Positions 26,595-35,705 of a stretch of 64,000 nucleotides of DNA are shown here, piece by piece. The stretch spans positions 1 to 64,000 of the forward strand of contig JADJAB010000007.1 in the NCBI GenBank assembly GCA_016704435.1, in the 5' to 3' direction. The position numbers and the translations under genes are program-made. The notes beneath the pieces were generated by a model. That model was not told the origin of the DNA. It did not search any database and saw nothing but the letters and a program-made list of their open reading frames with translations. Positions within the stretch are counted from its first letter, which is position 1. The number at the start of each line of letters is the position of its first letter. The DNA comes from Rhodobacter sp. (GTDB taxonomy: Bacteria > Pseudomonadota > Alphaproteobacteria > Rhodobacterales > Rhodobacteraceae).

Positions 26595-27536
26595 GTGCAG
26601 AACACGTTGAAAGCGGCAGTCAGTTTTTCCGGCGTCGGGCTTCATACCGGTCGTTCGGTGCGCATGATCGTGCGCCCGGCTTCGGCCGATTACGGCATCT
26701 GGTTCCGCCGCACCGATATCGTGGGCGACGGCACCGGCCCCGACGCGATGGTGCCGGCGATCTGGTCGGCGGTCACGCCGTCGCGGCTGTGCACCGTGGT
26801 CGAAAATGCCGACGGGGTGTCGGTCTCCACCATCGAACACCTGATGGCAGCACTTGCAGGCAGCGCCATCCACAACGCCCTGATCGAGATCGACGGGCCC
26901 GAAGTGCCGATCCTCGACGGCTCTGCCGAGCCGTTCGTGGCGCGCTTCATCGCCCGCGGTCTGGTCGAGCAGTCCGCCGACGTGCGGGTGATCCGGGTCC
27001 TGAAGTCGGTCGAAGTGCGGGAAGGCGAAGCGGTGGCGCGGCTGGAGCCTTCGGACATGCTGGAGATCGACTTCTCGATCGACTTCTCCGAGGCCGCAAT
27101 CGGCCGGCAGGAACGCCGGCTGAACATGTCGAATGGAGCTTTCGTGCGCGAACTCAGCGACAGCCGCACCTTCTGCCGCCAGTCCGACGTGGACATGATG
27201 CGCGAAAAGGGCCTGGCGCTGGGCGGCACGCTTGACAATGCGGTGGTGTTCGATGGCGACCGCGTGGTCTCTCCCGGTGGCCTGCGCCACTCGGACGAAC
27301 CGGTGCGCCACAAGATGCTGGACGCTTTGGGCGATCTGGCGCTGGCGGGCGGGCCGCTTCTGGGGCGCTATACCGGCGTGCGTGCCGGCCATGCGCTGAC
27401 CAACAAGCTGTTGCGCGCGCTGTTCGCCGACCCCGAGGCCTATCGGCTGATCGCCTGTGGCGAGCGTGTCGGCGACAAGCTGCCGGGCGTGGGCGTGCAT
27501 CGCGGCGACCTGCCGTCGCGCCGCCGCGCGGCCTGA
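26595..27536 (+). CDS. lpxC: UDP-3-O-acyl-GlcNAc deacetylase
   Basis: Zinc deacetylase that commits to lipid A synthesis, 313 residues. It begins with GTG 26595 giving MQNTLKAAVSFSGVGLHTGR. Zn ligands are in STIEHLMAAL (His, about residue 79) and in the later RHKMLDALGDLAL (His and Asp near 236-240). The general acid/base His is in TGVRAGHALTNK near 260. It has its own probable promoter and is the first gene after the division cluster. Confidence 0.97.
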   Translation: MQNTLKAAVSFSGVGLHTGRSVRMIVRPASADYGIWFRRTDIVGDGTGPDAMVPAIWSAVTPSRLCTVVENADGVSVSTIEHLMAALAGSAIHNALIEIDGPEVPILDGSAEPFVARFIARGLVEQSADVRVIRVLKSVEVREGEAVARLEPSDMLEIDFSIDFSEAAIGRQERRLNMSNGAFVRELSDSRTFCRQSDVDMMREKGLALGGTLDNAVVFDGDRVVSPGGLRHSDEPVRHKMLDALGDLALAGGPLLGRYTGVRAGHALTNKLLRALFADPEAYRLIACGERVGDKLPGVGVHRGDLPSRRRAA

Positions 27537-27593
27537 GATCTGGGACCGGAATTCCACACCTTTCAAAGGCCTGTTTCCTGCGACAAAGGCGTT

Positions 27594-27622
27594 TTGCGCC
27601 GCCGAATTTTCTGTGCTAGGAC
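27594..27622 (+). promoter_or_regulatory. candidate bamD promoter
   Basis: TTGCGC (27594-27599), a 17-base spacer, then TAGGAC (27617-27622), about 64 bases before the bamD start. It resembles other alphaproteobacterial promoters. Confidence 0.45.
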
Positions 27623-27685
27623 ATGGGCAAAGCAGGGGTAGCCGGGCGCTTGCGCGTCACGTCCGCCCGACAAGGATGACAGGTT

Positions 27686-28552
27686 TTGAGATTGCGCAAG
27701 GCAGCAGGCGTGGGATCGGGCGCACGGCAAGTGGCGACAGTGGCGTCTGCATTGGCGCTGGCCCTTGTGCTTTCGGCCTGCGGGGGCGGCACCAAGGATG
27801 TGCCGCTGGAGAACTATACCGCTGAAGAGATCTATCGCCAGGGCGAACTGGCGCTGGAGGCTGGCCGCAAACCGGACGAGGCGCTGCGCTTCTTCCAGGA
27901 GGTGGAGCGGCTTTACCCCTATACCGAATATGCCAAGCGGGCGCTGATCATGCAGGCCTTCGCCCTGCACAAGTCGAAGAAATACGAAGAGGCGCGGATG
28001 GCCGCTCAGCGCTACCTCGATCTCTATCCGGGCGAGGAAGACGCGGCTTACGCACAGTATCTGATGGCGCTCAGCTACTACGACCAGATCGACGATGTCG
28101 GCCGCGACCAGGGCCTGACCTTCCTGGCCCTTCAAGGCATGCGCGACGTGATCGAGAAATACCCCGACAGCGAATATGCCCAGTCGGCGATCCTGAAGTT
28201 CGACCTCGCCTTCGACCATCTGGCCGGCAAGGAAATGGAGATCGGGCGCTACTACCTCAAGCGCAAGAACTATACGGCGGCGATCAACCGTTTCCGCACC
28301 GTGGTGCAGGATTTCCAGACCACCACCCATACCGCCGAGGCGCTGCACCGGCTGGTGGAATGCTACCTGGCGCTTGGCTTCGAGGAAGAGGCGCAGACCG
28401 CGGCGGCAATCCTGGGCTACAACTACCAGTCCTCGCCCTTCTATCAGGACAGCTTCAACCTCCTGAAAGGCAGGGGTCTTGCGCCCGAGGCCAAGGGGGA
28501 CAACTGGCTGTCGCGGATCTATCGCCAGATGATCCGGGGCGAATGGCTGTAG
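27686..28552 (+). CDS. bamD: outer membrane assembly lipoprotein BamD
   Basis: Lipoprotein of the BAM complex that inserts outer-membrane barrels, 288 residues. A hydrophobic signal (LALALVL) precedes the lipobox LSAC with the lipidated Cys at about 32. TPR helices follow, for example YRQGELALEAGRKPDEALRF-like repeats and KKYEEARMAAQRYLDLYPG. TTG 27686 is the likely start, with AAGGA at 27672-27676; a GTG at 27710 would also leave the signal intact. recN follows after 36 bases. Confidence 0.92.
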   Translation: MRLRKAAGVGSGARQVATVASALALALVLSACGGGTKDVPLENYTAEEIYRQGELALEAGRKPDEALRFFQEVERLYPYTEYAKRALIMQAFALHKSKKYEEARMAAQRYLDLYPGEEDAAYAQYLMALSYYDQIDDVGRDQGLTFLALQGMRDVIEKYPDSEYAQSAILKFDLAFDHLAGKEMEIGRYYLKRKNYTAAINRFRTVVQDFQTTTHTAEALHRLVECYLALGFEEEAQTAAAILGYNYQSSPFYQDSFNLLKGRGLAPEAKGDNWLSRIYRQMIRGEWL

Positions 28553-28588
28553 GGGGGATGGGCGTAGCGCCCATCCTGCGGGGCGCCG

Positions 28589-30229
28589 ATGCTGCGTTCG
28601 CTTGAAATCCGCGATGTGCTGATCATCGACCGGCTGGCGCTGGAGCTTGGGCCGGGCCTGAACGTGCTGACCGGCGAGACCGGGGCGGGCAAGTCCATCT
28701 TGCTCGATTCGCTGGGGTTCGTGCTGGGCTGGCGGGGCCGCTCGGATCTGGTCCGCCAGGGTGCCGAAAAGGGCGAGGTGACGGCGGTCTTCGATCTGGC
28801 ACCCGATCATGCGGCCCGCGCCGTGCTGGACACAGCCGGAATCGAGATGGACGGCGAGCTGATCCTGCGCCGGCTGACAATGGCCGATGGCCGCAAGACC
28901 GCCTTCGTCAACGACCGCCGCGTCGGTGGCGAGGTGCTGCGCGAGCTGTCGGATACCCTGGTGGAGCTGCATGGCCAGCATGACGACCGCGGCCTTTTGA
29001 ACCCGCGCGGGCACCGGCAGTTGCTGGATGCCTTTGCGGGGCTTGATGCGGGCCCGGTGCGGGCGGCCTGGGCGGCGCAGCGGCAGGCCCGTGATGCGCT
29101 GTTCGCGGCAGAGGCGGCGATCGCGCGGGCGAAGACCGAAGAGGACTACCTGCGCCATGCGGTGACCGAGCTGGACAAGCTGAACCCGCAGCCCGGCGAA
29201 GACGCCGAGCTGGACGCCCGCCGCCGCCTGATGCAGTCGGCCGCGCGGATCGGCGAGGATATCCAGCGCGCCGGGGCTGCCCTGTCGGACGAGGGTGCCG
29301 AGGGGCGGATGCGTGACGCTGCGCGCTGGCTGGAAGGCGTAGCCGACCGGGCCGAGGGGCGGCTGGACGCGCCGCTATCCGCGCTGAACCGCGCAATGAT
29401 CGAACTGGCCGAGGCACAGGCCGGGGTCGAGGCCTGCCTGGAGGCGCTGGACTTCGACCCGGCCGAGCTGGAAGCCGCGGAAGAGCGGCTTTTCGCCATT
29501 CGCGCACTGGCGCGCAAGCATGGCGTTGCACCTGATGATCTCGGCGGTTTCGCCGAAGACCTGCGTGCGCGACTTGCCGCGCTGGATGCGGGCGAGGCCG
29601 GGCTTTCGAAGCTGACGCGCGCGGTGGCCGAGGCCGAGTCCGGCTTTGCCGCGGTGGCCGCGGCCCTGACTGGCCAGCGGCAAAAGGCCGCGCGGCGGCT
29701 GGATCAGGCGATGGCGCGGGAACTGGCGCCGCTGAAGATGGAGCGCGCGGTGTTTTCCACCGAATTCGCCGCCGGCGAACCTGGGCCGGAGGGGATGGAC
29801 ACCGTCACCTTCACCGTGGTCACCAATCCCGGCGCGCCGGCAGGGGCCTTGAACCGCATCGCTTCGGGCGGCGAGCTTTCGCGCTTTCTGCTGGCGCTGA
29901 AGGTGTGTCTGACGGGCCAGCAAAGCGGGCTGACGCTGATCTTCGACGAGATCGACCGCGGGGTAGGGGGCGCCACGGCGGATGCCGTGGGGCGGCGGCT
30001 GAAGGCGTTGGCCGATGGTGCGCAGGTGCTGGTGGTGACGCATTCTCCGCAAGTCGCGGCCTTTGGGGCGCGGCACTGGCGGGTGGAAAAGCGGGTGGCC
30101 AAGGGCGCAACGCTGTCCACCGTCACACCGCTCGATGCCGGCGAACGGGTCGAGGAAATCGCCCGGATGCTGGCCGGCGACACGGTGACCGAGGCGGCGC
30201 GGGCTGCCGCAAGGGCGCTTTTGGGCTGA
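28589..30229 (+). CDS. recN: DNA repair protein RecN
   Basis: SMC-like ATPase for double-strand-break repair, 546 residues. The Walker A loop is GETGAGKS at residues 29-36; two coiled-coil arms run from about 150 to 360; the ABC signature is IASGGELSRFLLALK near 425-440; Walker B is LIFDEIDRGVGG near 450. Starting ATG 28589 gives MLRSLEIRDVLIIDRL. Probably transcribed from the bamD promoter. Confidence 0.97.
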   Translation: MLRSLEIRDVLIIDRLALELGPGLNVLTGETGAGKSILLDSLGFVLGWRGRSDLVRQGAEKGEVTAVFDLAPDHAARAVLDTAGIEMDGELILRRLTMADGRKTAFVNDRRVGGEVLRELSDTLVELHGQHDDRGLLNPRGHRQLLDAFAGLDAGPVRAAWAAQRQARDALFAAEAAIARAKTEEDYLRHAVTELDKLNPQPGEDAELDARRRLMQSAARIGEDIQRAGAALSDEGAEGRMRDAARWLEGVADRAEGRLDAPLSALNRAMIELAEAQAGVEACLEALDFDPAELEAAEERLFAIRALARKHGVAPDDLGGFAEDLRARLAALDAGEAGLSKLTRAVAEAESGFAAVAAALTGQRQKAARRLDQAMARELAPLKMERAVFSTEFAAGEPGPEGMDTVTFTVVTNPGAPAGALNRIASGGELSRFLLALKVCLTGQQSGLTLIFDEIDRGVGGATADAVGRRLKALADGAQVLVVTHSPQVAAFGARHWRVEKRVAKGATLSTVTPLDAGERVEEIARMLAGDTVTEAARAAARALLG

Positions 30230-30314
30230 TCTTGCGCCGGGGGCCTGCGTCGGCCAGCCCCCGGACGCGCTCCCGCCCACCCACCCCCCGCGGCCGGGGG
30301 CTGGGTGCGCCGTC

Positions 30315-31688
30315 TCAGCCCGGCGGCACCAGCTTGCCGGGGTTCATCCTCCCCTCCGGGTCCAGCGCGCGTTTCACCGCGCCCATCACCTGCCAGCCCG
30401 GCCCGTGTTCGGCCGCCATCAAGGGCAGCTTGCCGAAGCCCACGCCATGCTCGCCGGTGATCGTTCCACCCAGCCGCAGCGCGCGTTCCGCCATTCGTGT
30501 CGCCAGCGCCTTTGCCACCGCAGCCTCGGCTGCGTCGCCCTCGCGGATCAACAGGATGGCGTGGAAATTACCATCGCCGACATGGCCCAGAATCGGCCCC
30601 GGCACCTGTGAGGCGGCGATGTCGGCGCGGGTTTCCTCCACCGCCTCGGCCAGGGCCGAGATCGGCACGCAGACATCCGTCACCACTGCCTTGCAGCCGG
30701 GGCGCGAGGCAAGGATGGCGCGGTAGGCATCGTGTCGCGCCTTCCAAAGCCGGTTGCGGTCTTCCTGCGCGCGCGCCCATTGGAACCCATCGCAGCCGAA
30801 CTCCGCCGCGATCTCCCGGAATCGCTCGGCCTGCTCGGCAACCCCTGCCGGGCTGCCGTGAAACTCCACCAGCAATTGCGGGCGAAGGGGCAGGTCGGTG
30901 CCGGAAAAGGCGTTGCAGGCGGCGACAGTCGCAGCGTCCAGAAACTCGATCCGCGCCATCGGAAGGCCGGTCTGGATGGTGGCGATGACGCAATCCACCG
31001 CTTCGGCGATGGTGGCAAAGGCGCAGGCGGCGGCGGACACCGCCTCGGGCTGGCCATGCAGCCGAAGCGTCAGTTCGGTGATCAGGCCAAGCGTGCCTTC
31101 GGAGCCGACCATCAGCGCCGTCAGGTCATAGCCGGCCGAGGTCTTCGGTGCGGAAGAGCCGGTCCGGATGATCCGGCCATCGGCCAGCACCACCTCCATC
31201 CCCAGCACGTTGTTGCGCATCGTGCCATAGCGCACCGTCGTGGTGCCGGAGGCCCGCGTCGCCGCCATGCCGCCAAGGCTGGCGTTGGCACCGGGATCGA
31301 CCGGAAAGAACAGGCCGGTAGCGCGCAATTCCTCGTTCAGCGCCTCGCGCGTGAGGCCCGGCTGCACGACGGCCAGCATGTCTTCAGGATAGACCGCCAG
31401 GACCTTGTTCATGCGCGCAAAATCCACCGTCACGCCGCCCTGCGGCGCCAGTGCGTGGCCCTCCAGCGAGGTGCCGGCGCCCCAGCCGATCAGCGGGAAC
31501 CCATGCCGCGCCGACAGCACGGCCAGCCGCGCCACCTCGGCGGTGGTTTCGGGAAAGACCACGGCCCAGGGCGGCGGTGCCGTCACATGGCTTTCACCCT
31601 GACCATGCTGGTCCAGCAGCGGGCGGGCGGTCGAGAACCTTTCGCCGAAAAAGGCGCGCAGGTCGGCGGAGGCGGCATCATCGAGCAT
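30315..31688 (-). CDS. FAD-linked D-lactate/glycolate dehydrogenase-type oxidase
   Basis: A 457-residue flavoprotein of the VAO/PCMH superfamily. The N-terminal FAD domain has PWAVVFPETTAEVARL and LIGWGAGTSLEGHALAP (about 40-80), then DPGANASLGGMAATRASGT. The C-terminal FAD-oxidase part ends with GGTITGEHGVGFGKLPLM near 415-432. The family oxidises D-lactate, glycolate or other 2-hydroxyacids; which one is unclear. No GlcE/GlcF partner genes are adjacent. It is alone on this strand, divergent from purQ. Confidence 0.9.
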   Translation of the reverse strand: MLDDAASADLRAFFGERFSTARPLLDQHGQGESHVTAPPPWAVVFPETTAEVARLAVLSARHGFPLIGWGAGTSLEGHALAPQGGVTVDFARMNKVLAVYPEDMLAVVQPGLTREALNEELRATGLFFPVDPGANASLGGMAATRASGTTTVRYGTMRNNVLGMEVVLADGRIIRTGSSAPKTSAGYDLTALMVGSEGTLGLITELTLRLHGQPEAVSAAACAFATIAEAVDCVIATIQTGLPMARIEFLDAATVAACNAFSGTDLPLRPQLLVEFHGSPAGVAEQAERFREIAAEFGCDGFQWARAQEDRNRLWKARHDAYRAILASRPGCKAVVTDVCVPISALAEAVEETRADIAASQVPGPILGHVGDGNFHAILLIREGDAAEAAVAKALATRMAERALRLGGTITGEHGVGFGKLPLMAAEHGPGWQVMGAVKRALDPEGRMNPGKLVPPG

Positions 31689-31764
31689 AGGGCCAGTCTA
31701 GGGCTTGCCGGGCCGCGGGAAAAGGCCCGGCGCTGGCCTTTCGGCGCTGCCCATGCAGCTTCAC

Positions 31765-31790
31765 CTTGGTCCAAATACTCAATTGCCGCG
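31765..31790. repeat. intergenic TTGGTCCAAATACTC element
   Basis: Shares the 15-base core with the element between argD and argF (1829-1880). Lies between the divergent FAD-oxidase and purQ genes, so it may overlap control sequences. Confidence 0.5.
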
Positions 31791-31885
31791 CCGGCCGCGA
31801 AGGCAGGTGCCAGGGGGCCGGGAAGGGCTGGCAGGCGCGTCCGCTTTGCGCTACAGGGCAGGCATTCCAGATAGGGAGTGCTGCC

Positions 31886-32554
31886 ATGAAAGCCGCCGTC
31901 ATCACCTTTCCCGGCTCGAACTGCGACCGCGACCTGGCGGTGGCCTTCGAGCGCGCGGGCTTCAAGGTGGCGCGGGTCTGGCACAAGGACAGCGCGCTGC
32001 CTGCCGGCACCGATGTGGTGGGCGTGCCGGGCGGCTTTTCCTACGGCGACTACCTGCGCTGCGGCGCCATCGCGGCGCAATCGCCGATCTCGGCGGCGGT
32101 CAGGGCGCATGCCGACAAGGGCGGCTACGTCCTGGGCATCTGCAACGGCTTTCAGGTGCTGACCGAGATGGGCCTCTTGCCCGGCGTGCTGATGCGCAAT
32201 GCAGGGCTGAAATTCCTGTGCCGCACCGTCACGCTGAAAGTGGCGACCGCGGCATCGGCCTTCACCTCGGGCTATGCGCAGGGGCAGCAGCTCCGGATTC
32301 CGATCGCGCATCACGACGGCAATTACACCATCGACGCCGAGGGGCTGAAACGGCTGCAGGGCGAGGACCGGGTGGCGTTCAGCTATGCGCAGAACCCCAA
32401 CGGCGCGATGGGCGACATTGCCGGCGTGCTGTCGGAAAACCGCCGCGTGCTGGGCATGATGCCGCATCCCGAACGCGCGGCCGAACCGCTGCACGGATCG
32501 ACCGACGGGGCGGCGCTGTTCACCGCGCTGATGGGCGGGATGGCGCTGGCCTGA
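31886..32554 (+). CDS. purQ: phosphoribosylformylglycinamidine synthase, glutaminase subunit
   Basis: Class-I glutamine amidotransferase feeding ammonia to PurL with PurS, 222 residues. The nucleophile is Cys86 in LGICNGFQVL; the triad ends with MPHPERAAEP near 190-200; GSNCDRDLAVAFERAG is typical at the N-terminus. ATG 31886 has GGGAG upstream. In many alphaproteobacteria purQ adjoins purS and purC; here they are 12 kb away. Confidence 0.96.
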   Translation: MKAAVITFPGSNCDRDLAVAFERAGFKVARVWHKDSALPAGTDVVGVPGGFSYGDYLRCGAIAAQSPISAAVRAHADKGGYVLGICNGFQVLTEMGLLPGVLMRNAGLKFLCRTVTLKVATAASAFTSGYAQGQQLRIPIAHHDGNYTIDAEGLKRLQGEDRVAFSYAQNPNGAMGDIAGVLSENRRVLGMMPHPERAAEPLHGSTDGAALFTALMGGMALA

Positions 32555-32601
32555 GGGCGGCTGCCTTGAGACGCCCCGGACTGGGGCATAATCTGCCCGG
32601 C

Positions 32602-34362
32602 ATGACCGCCACCACCGATCAATCCCAGACCGACCAGCCGCAGGGGCCTGCCCTGGCGGGTCAAGATCGTCGTGGCGCTGTTGATCCTGCTGGCGGCGGG
32701 GTGGTCATCGTGACCAACCGCTGGCTGTCGGACCGTTTTGTCGACACCACGCGCAACCGCGCCGAAGTGCGTCTGGCGCTTTACACCGGCAACCTGGTGT
32801 CGGAGTTGCAGCGCACCTCGGTGGTGCCGCTTCTGCTGGCGCGCGACCCTGATCTGCTGAGCGCGCTGAAGGAGGGCAACTTCGCCTCCACCACCACCAA
32901 GCTGATCGCGCTGCAATCGGAAATCGCTGTGGCCTCGATCCAGCTTCTGGATGGTGACGGACGCGTCGTGGGGTCCACCAATCGCAACCTGCTGGGGGCG
33001 ACGCACCGCAGTGCGCCCTCTTTCGTCGATGCGCAGCGGGCCAAGGACACCATCTTTACCGCCGTCAAGCGCGAGGCGGGCGGCTTCGACTTCACCTACT
33101 CGCGCGCGCTTCGGGCCGATGGCAAGGTGCTGGGGGTCATCGTCGTCTCCGTGGACCTGATGAAATACGAACGCGCATGGGCTGGGTTGCAGGACGCCGT
33201 TCTGGTGACCGACAGCGAAGGCACGGTGATCCTGGCGACCGAGCCGGTCTGGCGCGGCCAGCCGATGGCGACGGCACTTGAGGCGCGCGATCCGCCCTCG
33301 GCGATCCAGCGCGCGTTGCAGGCCACCACCGACTGGGCGCAGAACCCGCCCGACGCCTATGTGCGTGGCGAGGCGGTGATGCGGACCGAAGCACGGGTGC
33401 CCTTCCGCGGCTGGCGCATCTTCACTTTCACCGCCTACGATTCGGTGCGCGAAAGGGTCAACGGCATCCTGGCGCTGGAGATCATGGGCTTTGCCATCCT
33501 GATGGCGATCACCTTCTATGTCCTCAGCCGCCGGGCCTGGTCGCGGTCGGTCAGCCTGCAGCGGGAATCGGCGGAGTTGCGGATGCTGAACGCCCGCCTG
33601 CAGCGCGCCATCGCCGAGCGCGAGAAGGTGCAAAAGGACCTGGCGGTGGCCGAACAGACGCTGGTGCAGTCGTCGAAACTGGCTGCTCTGGGCGAAATGT
33701 CGGCCGCCGTTTCGCATGAGCTGAACCAGCCGCTGGCGGCGATGAAGACCTATCTGGCCGGTGCACGCCTGCTGTTGCAGCGCAAGCGCCCGGACGAGGC
33801 GTTGAGCAGTTTCCAGCGCATCGACGACCTGATCGAGCGCATGGGCGCGATCACCCGGCAGTTGAAGTCCTACGCGAGGAAGGGTGGCGAAGCCTTTGAA
33901 TCGGTTGACCTGCGTGCCTGCATCTCTTCGGCGCTGTCGATGATGGAGCCGCAGCTGAAGGCCCGCGTCGTCAAGATCAGCCGCGCGCTGCCACGGCAGG
34001 CGGTGCTGGTGATGGCCGACAGGATCCGGCTGGAACAGGTGATCATCAACCTTTTGCGCAATGCGCTGGATGCAACCAAGGACACACCCTCGCCGCAGAT
34101 CGACATCCTTCTTGCGGCGGGCGAGACTGCTATTCTGACGGTGCGCGACAATGGCCACGGGATCGAGGATCTCGATAATCTCTTCGCGCCTTTCTACACC
34201 ACCAAGAAACCGGGCGAGGGCGTGGGGCTGGGGCTGGCGATCTCTTCGGGGATCGTGGCCGATCTGGGCGGCCGTCTGACCGCCCGCAATGCCGAGGAGG
34301 GGGGCGCGGTGTTCGAAGTCCAGCTGCCCATCCTTGGAAAAGAGCAGGAAGCAGCAGAATGA
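32602..34362 (+). CDS. dctB: DctB-like C4-dicarboxylate sensor histidine kinase (two compensating shifts)
   Basis: Membrane sensor kinase, about 586 residues. A double-PDC periplasmic part follows residue 40; a second membrane helix, ILALEIMGFAILMAITFYVL, lies near 290-310; then come a coiled linker, SAAVSHELNQPLAAM (phospho-His) and ATPase boxes NLLRNALDAT and GVGLGLAI. The first membrane helix is missing in the ATG frame. It appears in the +1 frame (PWRVKIVVALLILLAA) between a GGGG at 32643-32646 and another at 32698-32701. One G too many and one too few explain this exactly. Presumably senses succinate/malate and phosphorylates the next gene's product. Confidence 0.85.
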   Translation: MTATTDQSQTDQPQGPALAGQDRRGAVDPAGGGVVIVTNRWLSDRFVDTTRNRAEVRLALYTGNLVSELQRTSVVPLLLARDPDLLSALKEGNFASTTTKLIALQSEIAVASIQLLDGDGRVVGSTNRNLLGATHRSAPSFVDAQRAKDTIFTAVKREAGGFDFTYSRALRADGKVLGVIVVSVDLMKYERAWAGLQDAVLVTDSEGTVILATEPVWRGQPMATALEARDPPSAIQRALQATTDWAQNPPDAYVRGEAVMRTEARVPFRGWRIFTFTAYDSVRERVNGILALEIMGFAILMAITFYVLSRRAWSRSVSLQRESAELRMLNARLQRAIAEREKVQKDLAVAEQTLVQSSKLAALGEMSAAVSHELNQPLAAMKTYLAGARLLLQRKRPDEALSSFQRIDDLIERMGAITRQLKSYARKGGEAFESVDLRACISSALSMMEPQLKARVVKISRALPRQAVLVMADRIRLEQVIINLLRNALDATKDTPSPQIDILLAAGETAILTVRDNGHGIEDLDNLFAPFYTTKKPGEGVGLGLAISSGIVADLGGRLTARNAEEGGAVFEVQLPILGKEQEAAE

Positions 34363-34375
34363 AAAAGAGGCGCGC

Positions 34376-35703
34376 ATGGCACGGGCAATGAAAGTGGCGA
34401 TCGTGGATGACGAGGCAGACATGCGGGCCTCGATCAGCCAGTGGCTGGCGCTGAGCGGGTTCGACACCGAAACCTTCGCCAGCGCCGAGGATGCGCTAAA
34501 GGCGATCGGGCCGGAATTTCAAGGTGTCGTGGTCAGCGACATCAAGATGCCGGGCATGGATGGCATGTCCTTTCTGAAACGGCTGATGAGCCAGGATTCC
34601 GGCCTGCCGGTGATCATGATCACCGGCCACGGCGACGTGCCGATGGCGGTGGAGGCGATGCGCGTCGGTGCCTTCGACTTTCTGGAAAAGCCGTTCAATC
34701 CCGACCGGATGACCGAACTGGCCAAGAAGGCCACGCAGGTCCGGCGGATGACGCTGGACAACCGGGCGCTGCGCCGCGAATTGTCGGACGGCACGACCAT
34801 CATGAAAAAGCTGGTCGGGTCGTCGCCGGCGATGGACCGGCTGCGCGAGGATATCCTTGATCTGGGCCAGGCCGACAGCCATGTGCTGATCGACGGCGAA
34901 ACCGGCACCGGAAAGACGCTTGTCGCCCATGCGCTGCATGCCGTTGGGCCGCGGGCGTCGAAGAAATTCGTCACCATTTCCTGCGCCGCCTGGGCCGAGG
35001 ACCAGCTGGCCGCACGGCTGTTCGGGCCGGCCGAGGATGGCACCATCCCGCTGGTCGAAGAGGCGCGCGGCGGAACGCTTTGCCTGGAAGACATCGAATC
35101 GCTCAGCCAATCGCTGCAGGCCCGGCTTCTGGCCTTCATCAACGAACAGGGCTTGCCCCCGGAAACCCGCATCATCGCGATCTGCAACCAGCACGCGCCC
35201 GACATGACGCTGGAACAGACGCTGCGCCAGGATCTGTTCTATCGCCTCGGCGCGATGACCATCGTGTTGCCGCCCCTGCGGGCGCGGGGCGAGGATATCT
35301 TGCAGCTTTTCACCCGCCTTTCCGAGCAATTCGCCGAGGAATACGGCTGCGACGCGCCGCAGGTGACCGCGCAAGAGGCGGCGCAACTGTTGCAGGCGCC
35401 CTGGCCCGGCAACGTGCGCCAACTGGTCAACATCGCTGAACGCGCGGTGCTGCAGAACCGCCGCGGGTCGGGCTCGATCGCCAGCTGCTGATGGCCGATA
35501 ACGAAGCCTCTGGCCCGGCGCTGACCACCGAGGGCAAGCCGCTGAAGGATTATGTCGAGGCCTTCGAGCGGATGCTGATCGACAACACCATGCGCCGCCA
35601 CAAGGGCAGCATCGTCGCGGTGATGGAGGAGTTGTGCCTGCCGCGCCGCACGCTGAACGAAAAGATGGCCAAGTATGGCTTGCAGCGGTCGGACTACGTT
35701 TGA
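34376..35703 (+). CDS. dctD: DctD-like response regulator, AAA+ without GAFTGA (frameshifted)
   Basis: Partner of the sensor upstream. Receiver domain at residues 1-120 (phospho-Asp in SDIKMPGMDG); AAA+ domain with Walker A GETGTGKT near 178 and GGTLCLEDIESL as Walker B; Fis-type helix-turn-helix at the end (PRRTLNEKMAKYGL). The loop where sigma-54 activators carry GAFTGA reads LFGPAEDGTIPLVE, so sigma-54 contact is lost. A missing base near 35485 puts the last 70 residues (from LLMADNEAS) in another frame; both sides are conserved, so an assembly error is likely. Confidence 0.87.
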
Positions 35704-35705
35704 CC

